From NCBI GenBank assembly GCA_022867105.1, contig JALHVH010000225.1, positions 1 to 6,991 on the forward strand: a stretch of DNA of 6,991 nt. The letters run 5' to 3'. Each line of letters opens with the position of its first letter. The stretch's first letter is position 1. This DNA is from Candidatus Aminicenantota bacterium. GTDB taxonomy: Bacteria > Acidobacteriota > Aminicenantia > Aminicenantales > Saccharicenantaceae. The position numbers and the translations under genes were made by a program. Below, piece by piece: positions 1 through 6,243 of this stretch. The notes beneath the pieces are model-generated. The model saw only the letters and a program-made list of their open reading frames with translations. It was not told the origin of the DNA and made no database searches.

Positions 1-367
1 CAAGGTCCTGGCCGAGGTCCCGGCGGACCTGGACTTCCTGTTCATCGAGAACGTGGGCAACCTCGTCTGCCCCGCCTCCTATGACCTGGGCGAAAGCTTG
101 CGATTCGTCCTCCTCTCATCTCCCGAAGGAGACGATAAGCCGAAGAAGTACCCGGAGGCCTTCCTCTCCTCCCACGTCCTCGTCCTGACCAAGGCTGACC
201 TCATCCCCCACCTTCCTTTCGACCCGGCTCGGGCCCGGCGCGAGGCCCTGGAGACCAACCCGTGCCTCGAAGTTTTCGAGGTCTCCGCCCTGACCGGGCA
301 GGGAATGGACGTTCTTGAAGCCTTCCTCGTCTCCGCCCTCGAAAAGCTCCGATCCGGCCATGCATGA
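1..367 (+). CDS. hypB: Hydrogenase nickel incorporation GTPase HypB (C-terminal part)
   Basis: The reading frame is open from base 2, so the gene begins upstream of the window; 121 residues are visible. HypB is a cytoplasmic SIMIBI-class GTPase that, with HypA, delivers nickel to the large subunit of [NiFe] hydrogenases. The fragment carries the family hallmark FIENVGNLVCPASYDLGE, starting at visible residue 14. Its Cys (visible residue 23) is a ligand of the metal site in the HypB G domain. It is followed by GDDKPKKYP, the guanine-specificity motif TKAD (visible residues 63-66, in place of the commoner NKxD) and a G5-like SALTGQG. The P-loop, the GDCH metal motif and any His-rich N-terminus lie outside the window. 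A GTG at base 53 sits inside the conserved motif and is not a start. The last 8 bases overlap hypA, so translation of the two is probably coupled. Order is hypB then hypA, the reverse of the E. coli arrangement. Confidence 0.96.
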   Translation, partial: KVLAEVPADLDFLFIENVGNLVCPASYDLGESLRFVLLSSPEGDDKPKKYPEAFLSSHVLVLTKADLIPHLPFDPARARREALETNPCLEVFEVSALTGQGMDVLEAFLVSALEKLRSGHA

Positions 368-710
368 GCTGTCCCTCGTCGCCGGCCTCTTCGAGATCCT
401 CGAGGAAAAGGCCCGGGACGAGAAAGCCCTGAGGGTCACGGCCGTTACGCTCCGCGTCGGGAGGCTGTCGGGTGTCGTCCCGGAACTTCTCGAGACGGCC
501 TTCGACACGTTTAAAAAAGGGACTATCGCATCCCGGGCTAAGCTCCGCATCGAGGTCGTCCCCCTCAAGGTCCGGTGCCGGTCCTGCGGGAAAGAGTCCT
601 TGACCGACGAGCCGGTCTTCGTCTGCTCCTCGTGCGCTTCCCCGGGCTTGGAAATCATGGAAGGTCAAGAGCTTACGTTGCAAAGGATGGAGATCGAAAA
701 AGACGGTTGA
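360..710 (+). CDS. hypA: Hydrogenase maturation nickel chaperone HypA
   Basis: This is a complete HypA of 116 residues, the normal family length. HypA binds nickel and a structural zinc and acts with HypB to insert nickel into hydrogenase precursors in the cytoplasm. The start is fixed by the N-terminal MHEL: the amino terminus and His2 form the nickel site, and Glu3 is also conserved. An in-frame ATG 45 bases upstream would bury this motif and is rejected. The zinc site is the paired CxxC at Cys73/Cys76 and Cys89/Cys92. The middle contains the typical VxLRVGRLSGVVPELLETAFD. The ATG lies inside the end of hypB (8-base overlap) and has no clear Shine-Dalgarno sequence, which fits translational coupling. 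The hydrogenase genes themselves are not visible. HypA homologues can also serve urease, but the pairing with HypB makes hydrogenase maturation the simplest reading. Confidence 0.97.
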   Translation: MHELSLVAGLFEILEEKARDEKALRVTAVTLRVGRLSGVVPELLETAFDTFKKGTIASRAKLRIEVVPLKVRCRSCGKESLTDEPVFVCSSCASPGLEIMEGQELTLQRMEIEKDG

Positions 711-722
711 AAGTGCTATAAT
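694..722 (+). promoter_or_regulatory. Extended -10 sigma-70 type promoter for the glutamate dehydrogenase gene
   Basis: A perfect TATAAT occurs at 717-722, preceded by TG and one base (714-716), which makes an extended -10 element. Seventeen bases upstream, TCGAAA at 694-699 matches 4 of 6 positions of the TTGACA consensus. The expected transcription start is near 729, giving a leader of about 30 bases before the ATG at 759. The element spans the end and stop codon of hypA. It stands out as AT-rich in GC-rich surroundings. The closer TTGAAA at 707-712 is only 4 bases from the -10 and cannot be its -35. The promoter is inferred from sequence only. Confidence 0.7.
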
Positions 723-744
723 GACGCCTGATTTTTGAGCGGAA

Positions 745-754
745 AAGGTGGAGG
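745..754 (+). promoter_or_regulatory. Ribosome binding site that sets the glutamate dehydrogenase start
   Basis: AAGGTGGAGG lies just upstream of the ATG at 759. Its GGAGG (750-754) leaves a 4-base spacer, and the alternative AAGGTGG leaves 7. This supports ATG 759 over the in-frame TTG at 735, which would place the Shine-Dalgarno sequence inside the coding region and sit only a few bases from the predicted transcript start. Confidence 0.8.
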
Positions 755-758
755 ACCC

Positions 759-3677
759 ATGAAAACCCTGAAACAGATCGCCGAAATTTCTGTTTTGACC
801 GAAGAGCAGCTTAAAAAAATAGAAAAACTCATCCTGAACGACCGCTTTTATCCCGAAATCACCGTCCGGGAGGAGCTGGACGCCTTCTGCACCGGCCTGG
901 GAATGAGCGATTTCTACTTTCGGTCGACCCCCATCGAAACCATCGCCTGCCATATTGAAGCCCTCCGGGCCGCCGAGATTCTGGCCACCCTGCGCCGGGA
1001 GAAGGTCGTCAAGATCGACTTCCAGACGGAGCACGAGAACGAGGCCCTCTACCTGGTCGAAGAGGACCAGGCGCAGGGCGTCAAGATCGAGGAACGCATC
1101 GAGGACAGGTACCCCCACTACCGGCTCCAGTCCTACCGGACCCTGCGCAAGGCCAGGGGACTTCAGCACCTGAGAATGTACGTCGTTTACAAACCCCAGT
1201 ATGGGACGGACAAGGTTCTTCCCGACGAGACGGACATGAAAAAGATCGCGGACAAGACCTTCTTGGCCTCGGTCCCCAGGGACACTATCGACCGATACCA
1301 GTGCCTCCTCGAGAAGGCCAAGGGTTGGGAGAGCCCGCTCATCGACGTGACACCCGTCCCCAGGGACAAGGAACTCCGGATCTCCGTCGTGACCAAGACC
1401 GACGCCAGCCCCCGCTTCTTTTCCAACGTCTCCGACGTCATCAATTCCCACGGTCTCTTCTCCAAGAGGAAGTACATCGAGCATTTCGCCAACGGGAGGA
1501 CGGTCTACACCTTCTACCTGGACGAGATCAAGAGCAAGGACAAGCTCCGGAATCTCATCGAAGACATCAGCCTGATCTACGTCATCCCGGAAAGCCCGCT
1601 GTCCGCCCTGTTCCGGGAGAACAAGCTCACCGCCCAGGAGTTCGTGTTCAGTAATTCCGTCTGGAGCTTCGCCCACCAATTCCTGAGCGGCTACAACGAG
1701 GAATATCTGAAGCTGGCCGACGCCCTTAAGGATTCCCCCGAGCGGCTGGGGATCCTCCGCGACCTCAAGGTCAAGCTGGCCAAGGAAACCTACACCGAGG
1801 CCCGCGTCTGGGAGGCCCTGATCAGCAATCACGAGTATATCAAGCCGCTCTTCGTCCTCTTCGATAAGAAGTTCAACCCCGCCATCAAGGACCCGGACAT
1901 AGGGGCCAGGCTGGCCGCCCTCAGGAAGAACATCCTGCGGACGATCTCCGTCGAAGCTGACCGGAACATCTTCCTGGCCGCCTGCTTGTTCATCGAGGTC
2001 ACTCTCAAGACCAACTTTTACATGAAAGAGAAGGTCTCCATCTCCTTCATGTACAGGCCGGACTTTCTCAACAGGGTCGATTACCCGCTCGTGCCCTTCG
2101 GCCTGTTCCACGTCATCGGCAGGGAGCTCCGCGGCTTCCATATCCGGTTCCAGGACATTGCCCGGGGCGGCATACGCATTGTGCGCTCCGCCAACCTCCA
2201 GTGCTACCTGACCAACTCCGACTTCATCTTCGACGAGAATTACAACCTGGCCTCGACCCAGCAGAGGAAGAACAAAGACCTGCCCGACGGCGGCTCCAAG
2301 GGCACCATCCTCCTGCGCTGGGGGTTCCAGGACCGTCCGGAAGCGGCCTTCAAGAAGTACATCGACGGCCTGCTCGATCTCGTGCTCCCCGACCCCGGCG
2401 TCGTCGATTATTACGGCAAGGAGATCATCCTCTTCCTGGGCCCCGACGAGGGCACGGCCGACCTCATGGAGTGGGCGGCCCTCCGGGCCCAGGCCCGCGG
2501 CTACAGGTTTTGGAAAGCCTTCACGACCGGCAAACCGGTGAGCATGGGCGGCATCCCGCACGACCTCTACGGCATGACGACCAACTCGGTCCACGAGTAC
2601 GTCGTCCGCACCCTGGAGAAGCTCGGGCTCAAGGAAGAAAAGATGACCAAGGTCATGACCGGCGGACCGGACGGCGACCTGGGTTCGAACGAGATCCTCA
2701 TCTCCAAGGACAAGATCCTGGCCGTCGTCGACGGTTCGGGCGTTCTCTATGACCCCGATGGCCTCAACCGCAAGGAGCTCGTCCGGCTGGCCAAAGCCCG
2801 GAAGATGGTCGAACACTTCAACGCCAAGCTCCTCTCGGCCAAGGGATTCCTGGTCACGGTCAAGGAAACCGACATCGTTCTTCCCGACGGCGAAAAGGTC
2901 GAGAACGGCCTGGAGTTCCGCAATACGTTCCACCTCAACCCCAGGTTCAAAGCCAACATCTTCGTGCCCTGCGGCGGCCGGCCCTCCTCCATCACCATCA
3001 ATAACTGGACCCGATGGATAAACGACAACGGCGAGCCCCGGTTCAAGGTCATCGTCGAGGGCGCCAACCTCTTCATCACCCAGCAGGCGCGCCTCCGGCT
3101 GGAGGAAAAGGGCGTCGTCCTCTACAAGGACGCCTCGGCTAACAAGGGCGGCGTGACGTCGTCCCACCTCGAGGTCCTGGCCAGCCTGGCCCTGACCGAC
3201 GAGGAGTGGGACGATCTCATGTGCGTCAAGGACGGGAAGATCACGGACTTCCGGAAACAATACGTCGAGGAGGACCTGGATTTCATCCGCAAGAACGCGG
3301 CCCAGGAGTTCGAGATCATCTGGAAGGAGAACGCCCGGACGCGGATCCCCCGGTCCATCCTTTCGGACATGATCAGCGAGAAGATCAACCAGATCAAGGA
3401 CGCCGTCAACGGCTCCAATCTCATCGAGGACAAGGACCTCCTGAAGAGGACCCTCGAGTGCTGCATCCCGCCCGTCCTGGTGAAGAAGGTCGGGGTCGCC
3501 AAGATCATCCAAAGGATCCCGGCCTCCTACCTCAAGGCCCTGTTCGCGTCACGGCTGGCCGGACGCTACGTCTACAAGTTCGGCCTGGACGCGAACGAGA
3601 TCCATTTCTATAATTTCCTGCAGGAATTCAAGAAGAATCCCGTCGCGGTGAAGCTCGCGAACGGACCGATCAGCTGA
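759..3677 (+). CDS. Large NAD-specific glutamate dehydrogenase (115-kDa, Gdh2-like type)
   Basis: This 972-residue protein is far longer than the usual hexameric glutamate dehydrogenase (about 420-450) and much shorter than the bacterial 180-kDa class (about 1600). It is close to the fungal NAD-linked Gdh2 class (about 1000-1100). The expected reaction is oxidative deamination of glutamate to 2-oxoglutarate and ammonium in the cytoplasm. Residues 1 to about 440 form a long regulatory region; residues 204-275 have the look of an ACT-like fold (inference). The catalytic half shows RGGIR (469-473), LPDGGSKG with the likely catalytic Lys514, GPDEGTADLMEW with the likely catalytic Asp563, MGGIPHDLYGMTTNS (596-610), a Rossmann-type GPDGDLGSN (636-644), VEGAN (766-770) and ANKGGVTSS (794-802). 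NAD rather than NADP preference is inferred from family. The start is ATG 759, with a strong ribosome binding site. The gene has its own promoter but no terminator separates it from hypA. Its last 8 bases overlap pstB on the other strand. Confidence 0.9.
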   Translation: MKTLKQIAEISVLTEEQLKKIEKLILNDRFYPEITVREELDAFCTGLGMSDFYFRSTPIETIACHIEALRAAEILATLRREKVVKIDFQTEHENEALYLVEEDQAQGVKIEERIEDRYPHYRLQSYRTLRKARGLQHLRMYVVYKPQYGTDKVLPDETDMKKIADKTFLASVPRDTIDRYQCLLEKAKGWESPLIDVTPVPRDKELRISVVTKTDASPRFFSNVSDVINSHGLFSKRKYIEHFANGRTVYTFYLDEIKSKDKLRNLIEDISLIYVIPESPLSALFRENKLTAQEFVFSNSVWSFAHQFLSGYNEEYLKLADALKDSPERLGILRDLKVKLAKETYTEARVWEALISNHEYIKPLFVLFDKKFNPAIKDPDIGARLAALRKNILRTISVEADRNIFLAACLFIEVTLKTNFYMKEKVSISFMYRPDFLNRVDYPLVPFGLFHVIGRELRGFHIRFQDIARGGIRIVRSANLQCYLTNSDFIFDENYNLASTQQRKNKDLPDGGSKGTILLRWGFQDRPEAAFKKYIDGLLDLVLPDPGVVDYYGKEIILFLGPDEGTADLMEWAALRAQARGYRFWKAFTTGKPVSMGGIPHDLYGMTTNSVHEYVVRTLEKLGLKEEKMTKVMTGGPDGDLGSNEILISKDKILAVVDGSGVLYDPDGLNRKELVRLAKARKMVEHFNAKLLSAKGFLVTVKETDIVLPDGEKVENGLEFRNTFHLNPRFKANIFVPCGGRPSSITINNWTRWINDNGEPRFKVIVEGANLFITQQARLRLEEKGVVLYKDASANKGGVTSSHLEVLASLALTDEEWDDLMCVKDGKITDFRKQYVEEDLDFIRKNAAQEFEIIWKENARTRIPRSILSDMISEKINQIKDAVNGSNLIEDKDLLKRTLECCIPPVLVKKVGVAKIIQRIPASYLKALFASRLAGRYVYKFGLDANEIHFYNFLQEFKKNPVAVKLANGPIS

Positions 3678-3679
3678 TC
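3668..3679. repeat. Perfect 12-base palindrome spanning two convergent stop codons
   Basis: GATCAGCTGATC reads the same on both strands. Read on the + strand it encodes Ile-Ser-TGA of the glutamate dehydrogenase; read on the - strand it encodes Ile-Ser-TGA of PstB. The two genes overlap by 8 bases (3670-3677). The palindrome does not extend symmetrically beyond 12 bases. A T5 run lies some 30 bases downstream on the + strand, but no good GC stem precedes it, so this is not a convincing intrinsic terminator. Confidence 0.85.
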
Positions 3680-4431
3680 TCGCCGGTCAGATAGGCACGG
3701 GTGCGGGGGTTTTTGGGATCGGCGAAAATCTCGGCCGCGGGGCCGTGCTCGACGAGTTCGCCCAGGTAGAGGAAGACGATGTAGTCGGCGATGCGGCGGG
3801 CCTGCCTCAGGATATGGGTCACGACCACGACGGTATAATCCTGCTTCAGCTCCATGAGCCGTTTCTCGACGTTCTGGCTCGACTGGGGGTCGAGGGCCGA
3901 GGTCGGCTCGTCGCCCAGGATGATCTCAGGCCCGACAGCCAGTCCCCGGGCCAGGCACAACCTCTGTTGCTGGCCCATGGAGAGGCGGGAGGCCGGGTGG
4001 TGGAGCCGCCCCTTCACCTCTTCCCATAGGCCGGCGACCTTCAGGAAATTTTCGACGATCCGCTCCAGCTCCTTCTTGTCCTTGGTGCCATGGACCCTGG
4101 GGCCGTAGGCGACGTTGTCGTAAATCGACATAGGCAGGACCTGGGGCTTCTGGGAGAGGAGGCCCATCTTCTTTCGGACCCTGGTCACTTCGACCTTCGG
4201 CCCATAGATGTCCTCGCCGTCCACCAGAACCTTTCCTTCCACTCGAACCCCGTCGAGCGCGTCGAGCAAGCGGTTGAGGGACTTGAGGAGGGTCGTCTTG
4301 CCGCAGCCCGAGGGCCCGATGATGGCCGTGATCTTCCGGTCCGGGATGTCCAGTGAAATGTTTTTCAGGACGTGAAGACTGCCGTAAAAGACGTTCAGAT
4401 CCTGGATGCTGATGTGTGTCCTTTCGTCCAT
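3670..4431 (-). CDS. pstB: Phosphate ABC transporter ATP-binding protein PstB
   Basis: This 253-residue ABC ATPase has the usual PstB length. It powers the PstCA channel at the inner face of the membrane. Visible motifs are the A-loop region FYG (15-17), Walker A GPSGCGKT (39-46), the Q-loop QKP with Gln94 followed by the PstB-typical PMSIYDNVAYGPR, the signature LSMGQQQRL (150-158), Walker B IILGDEPTSALDP (170-182) and the H-loop His206 in VVVVTHILRQARR. LKQDYTVVVVTH and FLYLGELVE closely resemble E. coli PstB. Two positions are unusual: Met152 replaces the first Gly of LSGGQ, and Gly173 replaces the hydrophobic residue before the Walker B Asp. The catalytic Lys, Asp, Glu and His are all present, so activity is expected. 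The ATG at 4431 has AGGTGA just upstream, 15 bases after the pstA stop. The gene ends inside the opposing glutamate dehydrogenase gene. Confidence 0.95.
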   Translation of the reverse strand: MDERTHISIQDLNVFYGSLHVLKNISLDIPDRKITAIIGPSGCGKTTLLKSLNRLLDALDGVRVEGKVLVDGEDIYGPKVEVTRVRKKMGLLSQKPQVLPMSIYDNVAYGPRVHGTKDKKELERIVENFLKVAGLWEEVKGRLHHPASRLSMGQQQRLCLARGLAVGPEIILGDEPTSALDPQSSQNVEKRLMELKQDYTVVVVTHILRQARRIADYIVFLYLGELVEHGPAAEIFADPKNPRTRAYLTGEIS

Positions 4432-4446
4432 GACTTCACCTGTCTC

Positions 4447-5331
4447 TCATTTAATGACGTGCTTCGTAAGTTTCCGGATCAGGAGCCGGGAGCCGACGCT
4501 GATGAGGAGGATGAGCAGGGTCAGCACGGCCGCCGAAGCGTAGGCCCGCTGCTGGACCTCGGGAAAGGGCGTCCCCAGCTGGAAGAAGATGGCCAGGGGA
4601 AGGGTGGCCGCCGGCTGGAAGAGCGACGTGGGGATGCGGTCCGTGAATCCGGCCGTGAACAGGACCGAGGCCGCGTCGCCGATGCCCCGGCCGAACGCGA
4701 TGAGGATTGCCGTCAGGATGCCCGGCATGCACTGCCGGACGACGACCTTGAAGGCCGTCTCGAGGCGCGTGGCCCCGAGGGCGAACGAAGCCTCCTTGAG
4801 CTCTCTGGGCACGAGGACCATAACCTCGTCGATGGCCCGGCTCATGATCGGGAGCTCGAGCAGGGCCACGGTGATGATCCCGGCCAGGAGCGACGCCCTC
4901 AGTCCGACGGCCATCATCAGCACGAACCCGAAGGCGCCGTAGACGATGGACGGGATTCCCCAAAGGACGTCGAAGGCGAACCGCGTCAGGCCCGCGAAGC
5001 GCGACTTCTTCTTCGTGTAGAGGTTCAAGTAGAGGACGATGGGCAGGCTGAAGACGAGGGCCAGGGCGGTCGCGCCCAGGCCGAGGTAGAGCGAGCCCAC
5101 GATGGCGTTGAGGATCCCGCCTTCCTTGCCCAGATAGTAGCCGCCCTTGGGGGCCTGGGTGATCATGGACAGCTTCAGGGCCGGCAGGCTCTTCCAGACG
5201 ATGGTGCCGATGATGGCCAGGAGGCTGCCGATGACCAGCGTCGTCGACCCGATCATGGCGATCTTAGCGACGATCTCGACCGCCCTGCGGTGCCTGATCC
5301 GCCCCCTTGTAATTTCTTGTTCGAACTTCAT
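4447..5331 (-). CDS. pstA: Phosphate ABC transporter permease PstA
   Basis: This 294-residue inner-membrane permease pairs with PstC to form the import channel. A basic N-terminus precedes TM1 (about 23-47). Further membrane segments lie at about 75-103, 118-142, 147-163, 203-228 and 264-284, giving six in all. The cytoplasmic EAA-type loop that docks PstB is at 180-205 (EASFALGATRLE onward, ending PGI). The region after it reads GRGIGDAASVLFTAG (214-228), where many PstA proteins have R-x-x-GET; the Arg is kept but Glu becomes Asp219. The start at 5331 is chosen because it forms an ATGA overlap with the pstC stop, has a GA-rich ribosome site (GAAGAGGG), and begins MKFEQEI. An in-frame ATG 33 bases upstream lies inside pstC and adds a non-membrane leader. 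Overlap with pstC implies coupled translation and matched amounts of the two permeases. Confidence 0.95.
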   Translation of the reverse strand: MKFEQEITRGRIRHRRAVEIVAKIAMIGSTTLVIGSLLAIIGTIVWKSLPALKLSMITQAPKGGYYLGKEGGILNAIVGSLYLGLGATALALVFSLPIVLYLNLYTKKKSRFAGLTRFAFDVLWGIPSIVYGAFGFVLMMAVGLRASLLAGIITVALLELPIMSRAIDEVMVLVPRELKEASFALGATRLETAFKVVVRQCMPGILTAILIAFGRGIGDAASVLFTAGFTDRIPTSLFQPAATLPLAIFFQLGTPFPEVQQRAYASAAVLTLLILLISVGSRLLIRKLTKHVIK

Positions 5332-6212
5332 TCGGCCCTCTTCTCCGCCTTGATGAGGATCCACCGGCCGAAAACGCTCGCGGCCAGGACAACGAGGAGA
5401 AGCACCAGGGCCGCCAGCATCAGCGCCGAATCATAGAGCGGCACGGACATCATCTCCCCGTAATTGTTGGCGATGAGAGCCGGCAAAGGGTAGCCGGGGG
5501 CGAACAGGGACTTGGGGACCACAGGGACGTTCCCGACGACCATGAGGACGGCCATGGTTTCGCCGAAGGCCCGGGAGAGGCCCAGGATGCTCGCCGCCAG
5601 GATCCCCTGGGCGCCTTTGCGAAGGACCACGTGATGGACCGTCTCCCAGCGGGTCGCTCCGAGGGATAACGAGGTCTCGCGGAGGGCGAAAGGGATGGAG
5701 GCGAAGACCTCGAGCGAGACGTGGATGATCGTCGGAAAGACCATGATGGCCAGAACGATGCCGCCCGCCAGGATGCTGTAGCCGCTGGAGTAAACACCGA
5801 ATAGAGGCGCCAGGACGTTGCCGACGAACGGGACGATGACCATGATCCCCCAGACGCCGAAGACGACAGACGGCAGTCCCGCCAGGAGGTCGATGATGGG
5901 TTTGGCGAGGTCGCGGACGAACCGCGGGGCATACTCGGAAAGGTAGATGGCTGTGAACAGCGAGATGGGGATGGCGATGACCAGGGCGACGAAGGTCACC
6001 CAGAGGGTCCCCGTGATGAAGGGGAGCAGGCCGAACTCGCCCTTAAGGGGATGCCACCCCGACGAGAACAGCAGGCGCCCTACCGACCGGATGGCCAAGA
6101 TGGCCCTGGACTTCTGGAAGAGCCCGAAGATGATGACAAGGACGAGGAAGCTCGGGAAAAGCGTCAACAGGAACATCAGCTTCCCGGCCACCAAGTCCTT
6201 GAAAAGCCTCAT
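5328..6212 (-). CDS. pstC: Phosphate ABC transporter permease PstC
   Basis: This 294-residue permease is the PstA partner in the PstSCAB importer. TM1 is at about 11-33. It is followed by a periplasmic loop (35-63) ending in the family pattern FSSGWHP, GEFG and PFITGTL. Further membrane segments lie at about 66-91, 110-135, 145-167, 203-229 and 261-285. The EAA loop for contact with PstB is at 179-204 (ETSLSLGATRWE onward, ending QGI). SRAFGETMAV at 213-222 is the conserved PstC signature with the Arg and Glu that typify phosphate permeases. The ATG at 6212 follows a very good ribosome site (GGGAGGGAGG). The gene starts 31 bases after the pstS stop and its own TGA overlaps the pstA ATG. No strong hairpin separates it from pstS. 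Confidence 0.95.
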   Translation of the reverse strand: MRLFKDLVAGKLMFLLTLFPSFLVLVIIFGLFQKSRAILAIRSVGRLLFSSGWHPLKGEFGLLPFITGTLWVTFVALVIAIPISLFTAIYLSEYAPRFVRDLAKPIIDLLAGLPSVVFGVWGIMVIVPFVGNVLAPLFGVYSSGYSILAGGIVLAIMVFPTIIHVSLEVFASIPFALRETSLSLGATRWETVHHVVLRKGAQGILAASILGLSRAFGETMAVLMVVGNVPVVPKSLFAPGYPLPALIANNYGEMMSVPLYDSALMLAALVLLLVVLAASVFGRWILIKAEKRAE

Positions 6213-6243
6213 CTTGCCTCCCTCCCAGTCTCCGCCGGGACGC

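Noticed and set aside
735..758. TTG at 735 as an earlier start for the glutamate dehydrogenase
   Set aside because: It would translate through the Shine-Dalgarno sequence as SGKGGGP and lies only about 6 bases after the predicted transcript start. ATG 759 has ideal spacing.
813..819. A7 run near the 5' end of the dehydrogenase gene as a frameshift site
   Set aside because: The run reads in frame as Lys-Lys-Ile, the frame continues intact for over 950 codons, and no stimulatory structure or alternative product is evident. AT-rich codons near a start are common.
201..3512. A stop-free antisense reading frame of about 1100 codons opposite hypBA and the glutamate dehydrogenase
   Set aside because: It is in exact codon register with hypA and the dehydrogenase, so it stays open simply because those genes avoid TTA, CTA and TCA codons, as GC-rich genes do. 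Its product is a low-complexity Asp/Glu/Leu/Val/Gly-rich chain with no recognisable domain, and it crosses gene boundaries.
3664..3713. Possible intrinsic terminator downstream of the dehydrogenase, with a T5 run at about 3709-3713
   Set aside because: The palindrome and GACCG/CGGTC arms are too far from the T run, and the sequence directly before it forms only a 4-base stem with a loop too small to fold.
4372..5436. A long + strand open frame opposite pstA
   Set aside because: Its translation is a low-complexity Asp/Glu/Gln/Arg/Gly-rich shadow of a GC-rich membrane protein gene, with no domain. pstA on the other strand has clear family motifs.
6213..6243. Possible attenuating hairpin between pstS and pstC
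   Set aside because: Only a 4-base TCCC/GGGA stem with a 10-base loop can be drawn. The GA-rich sequence is better explained as the pstC ribosome binding site.
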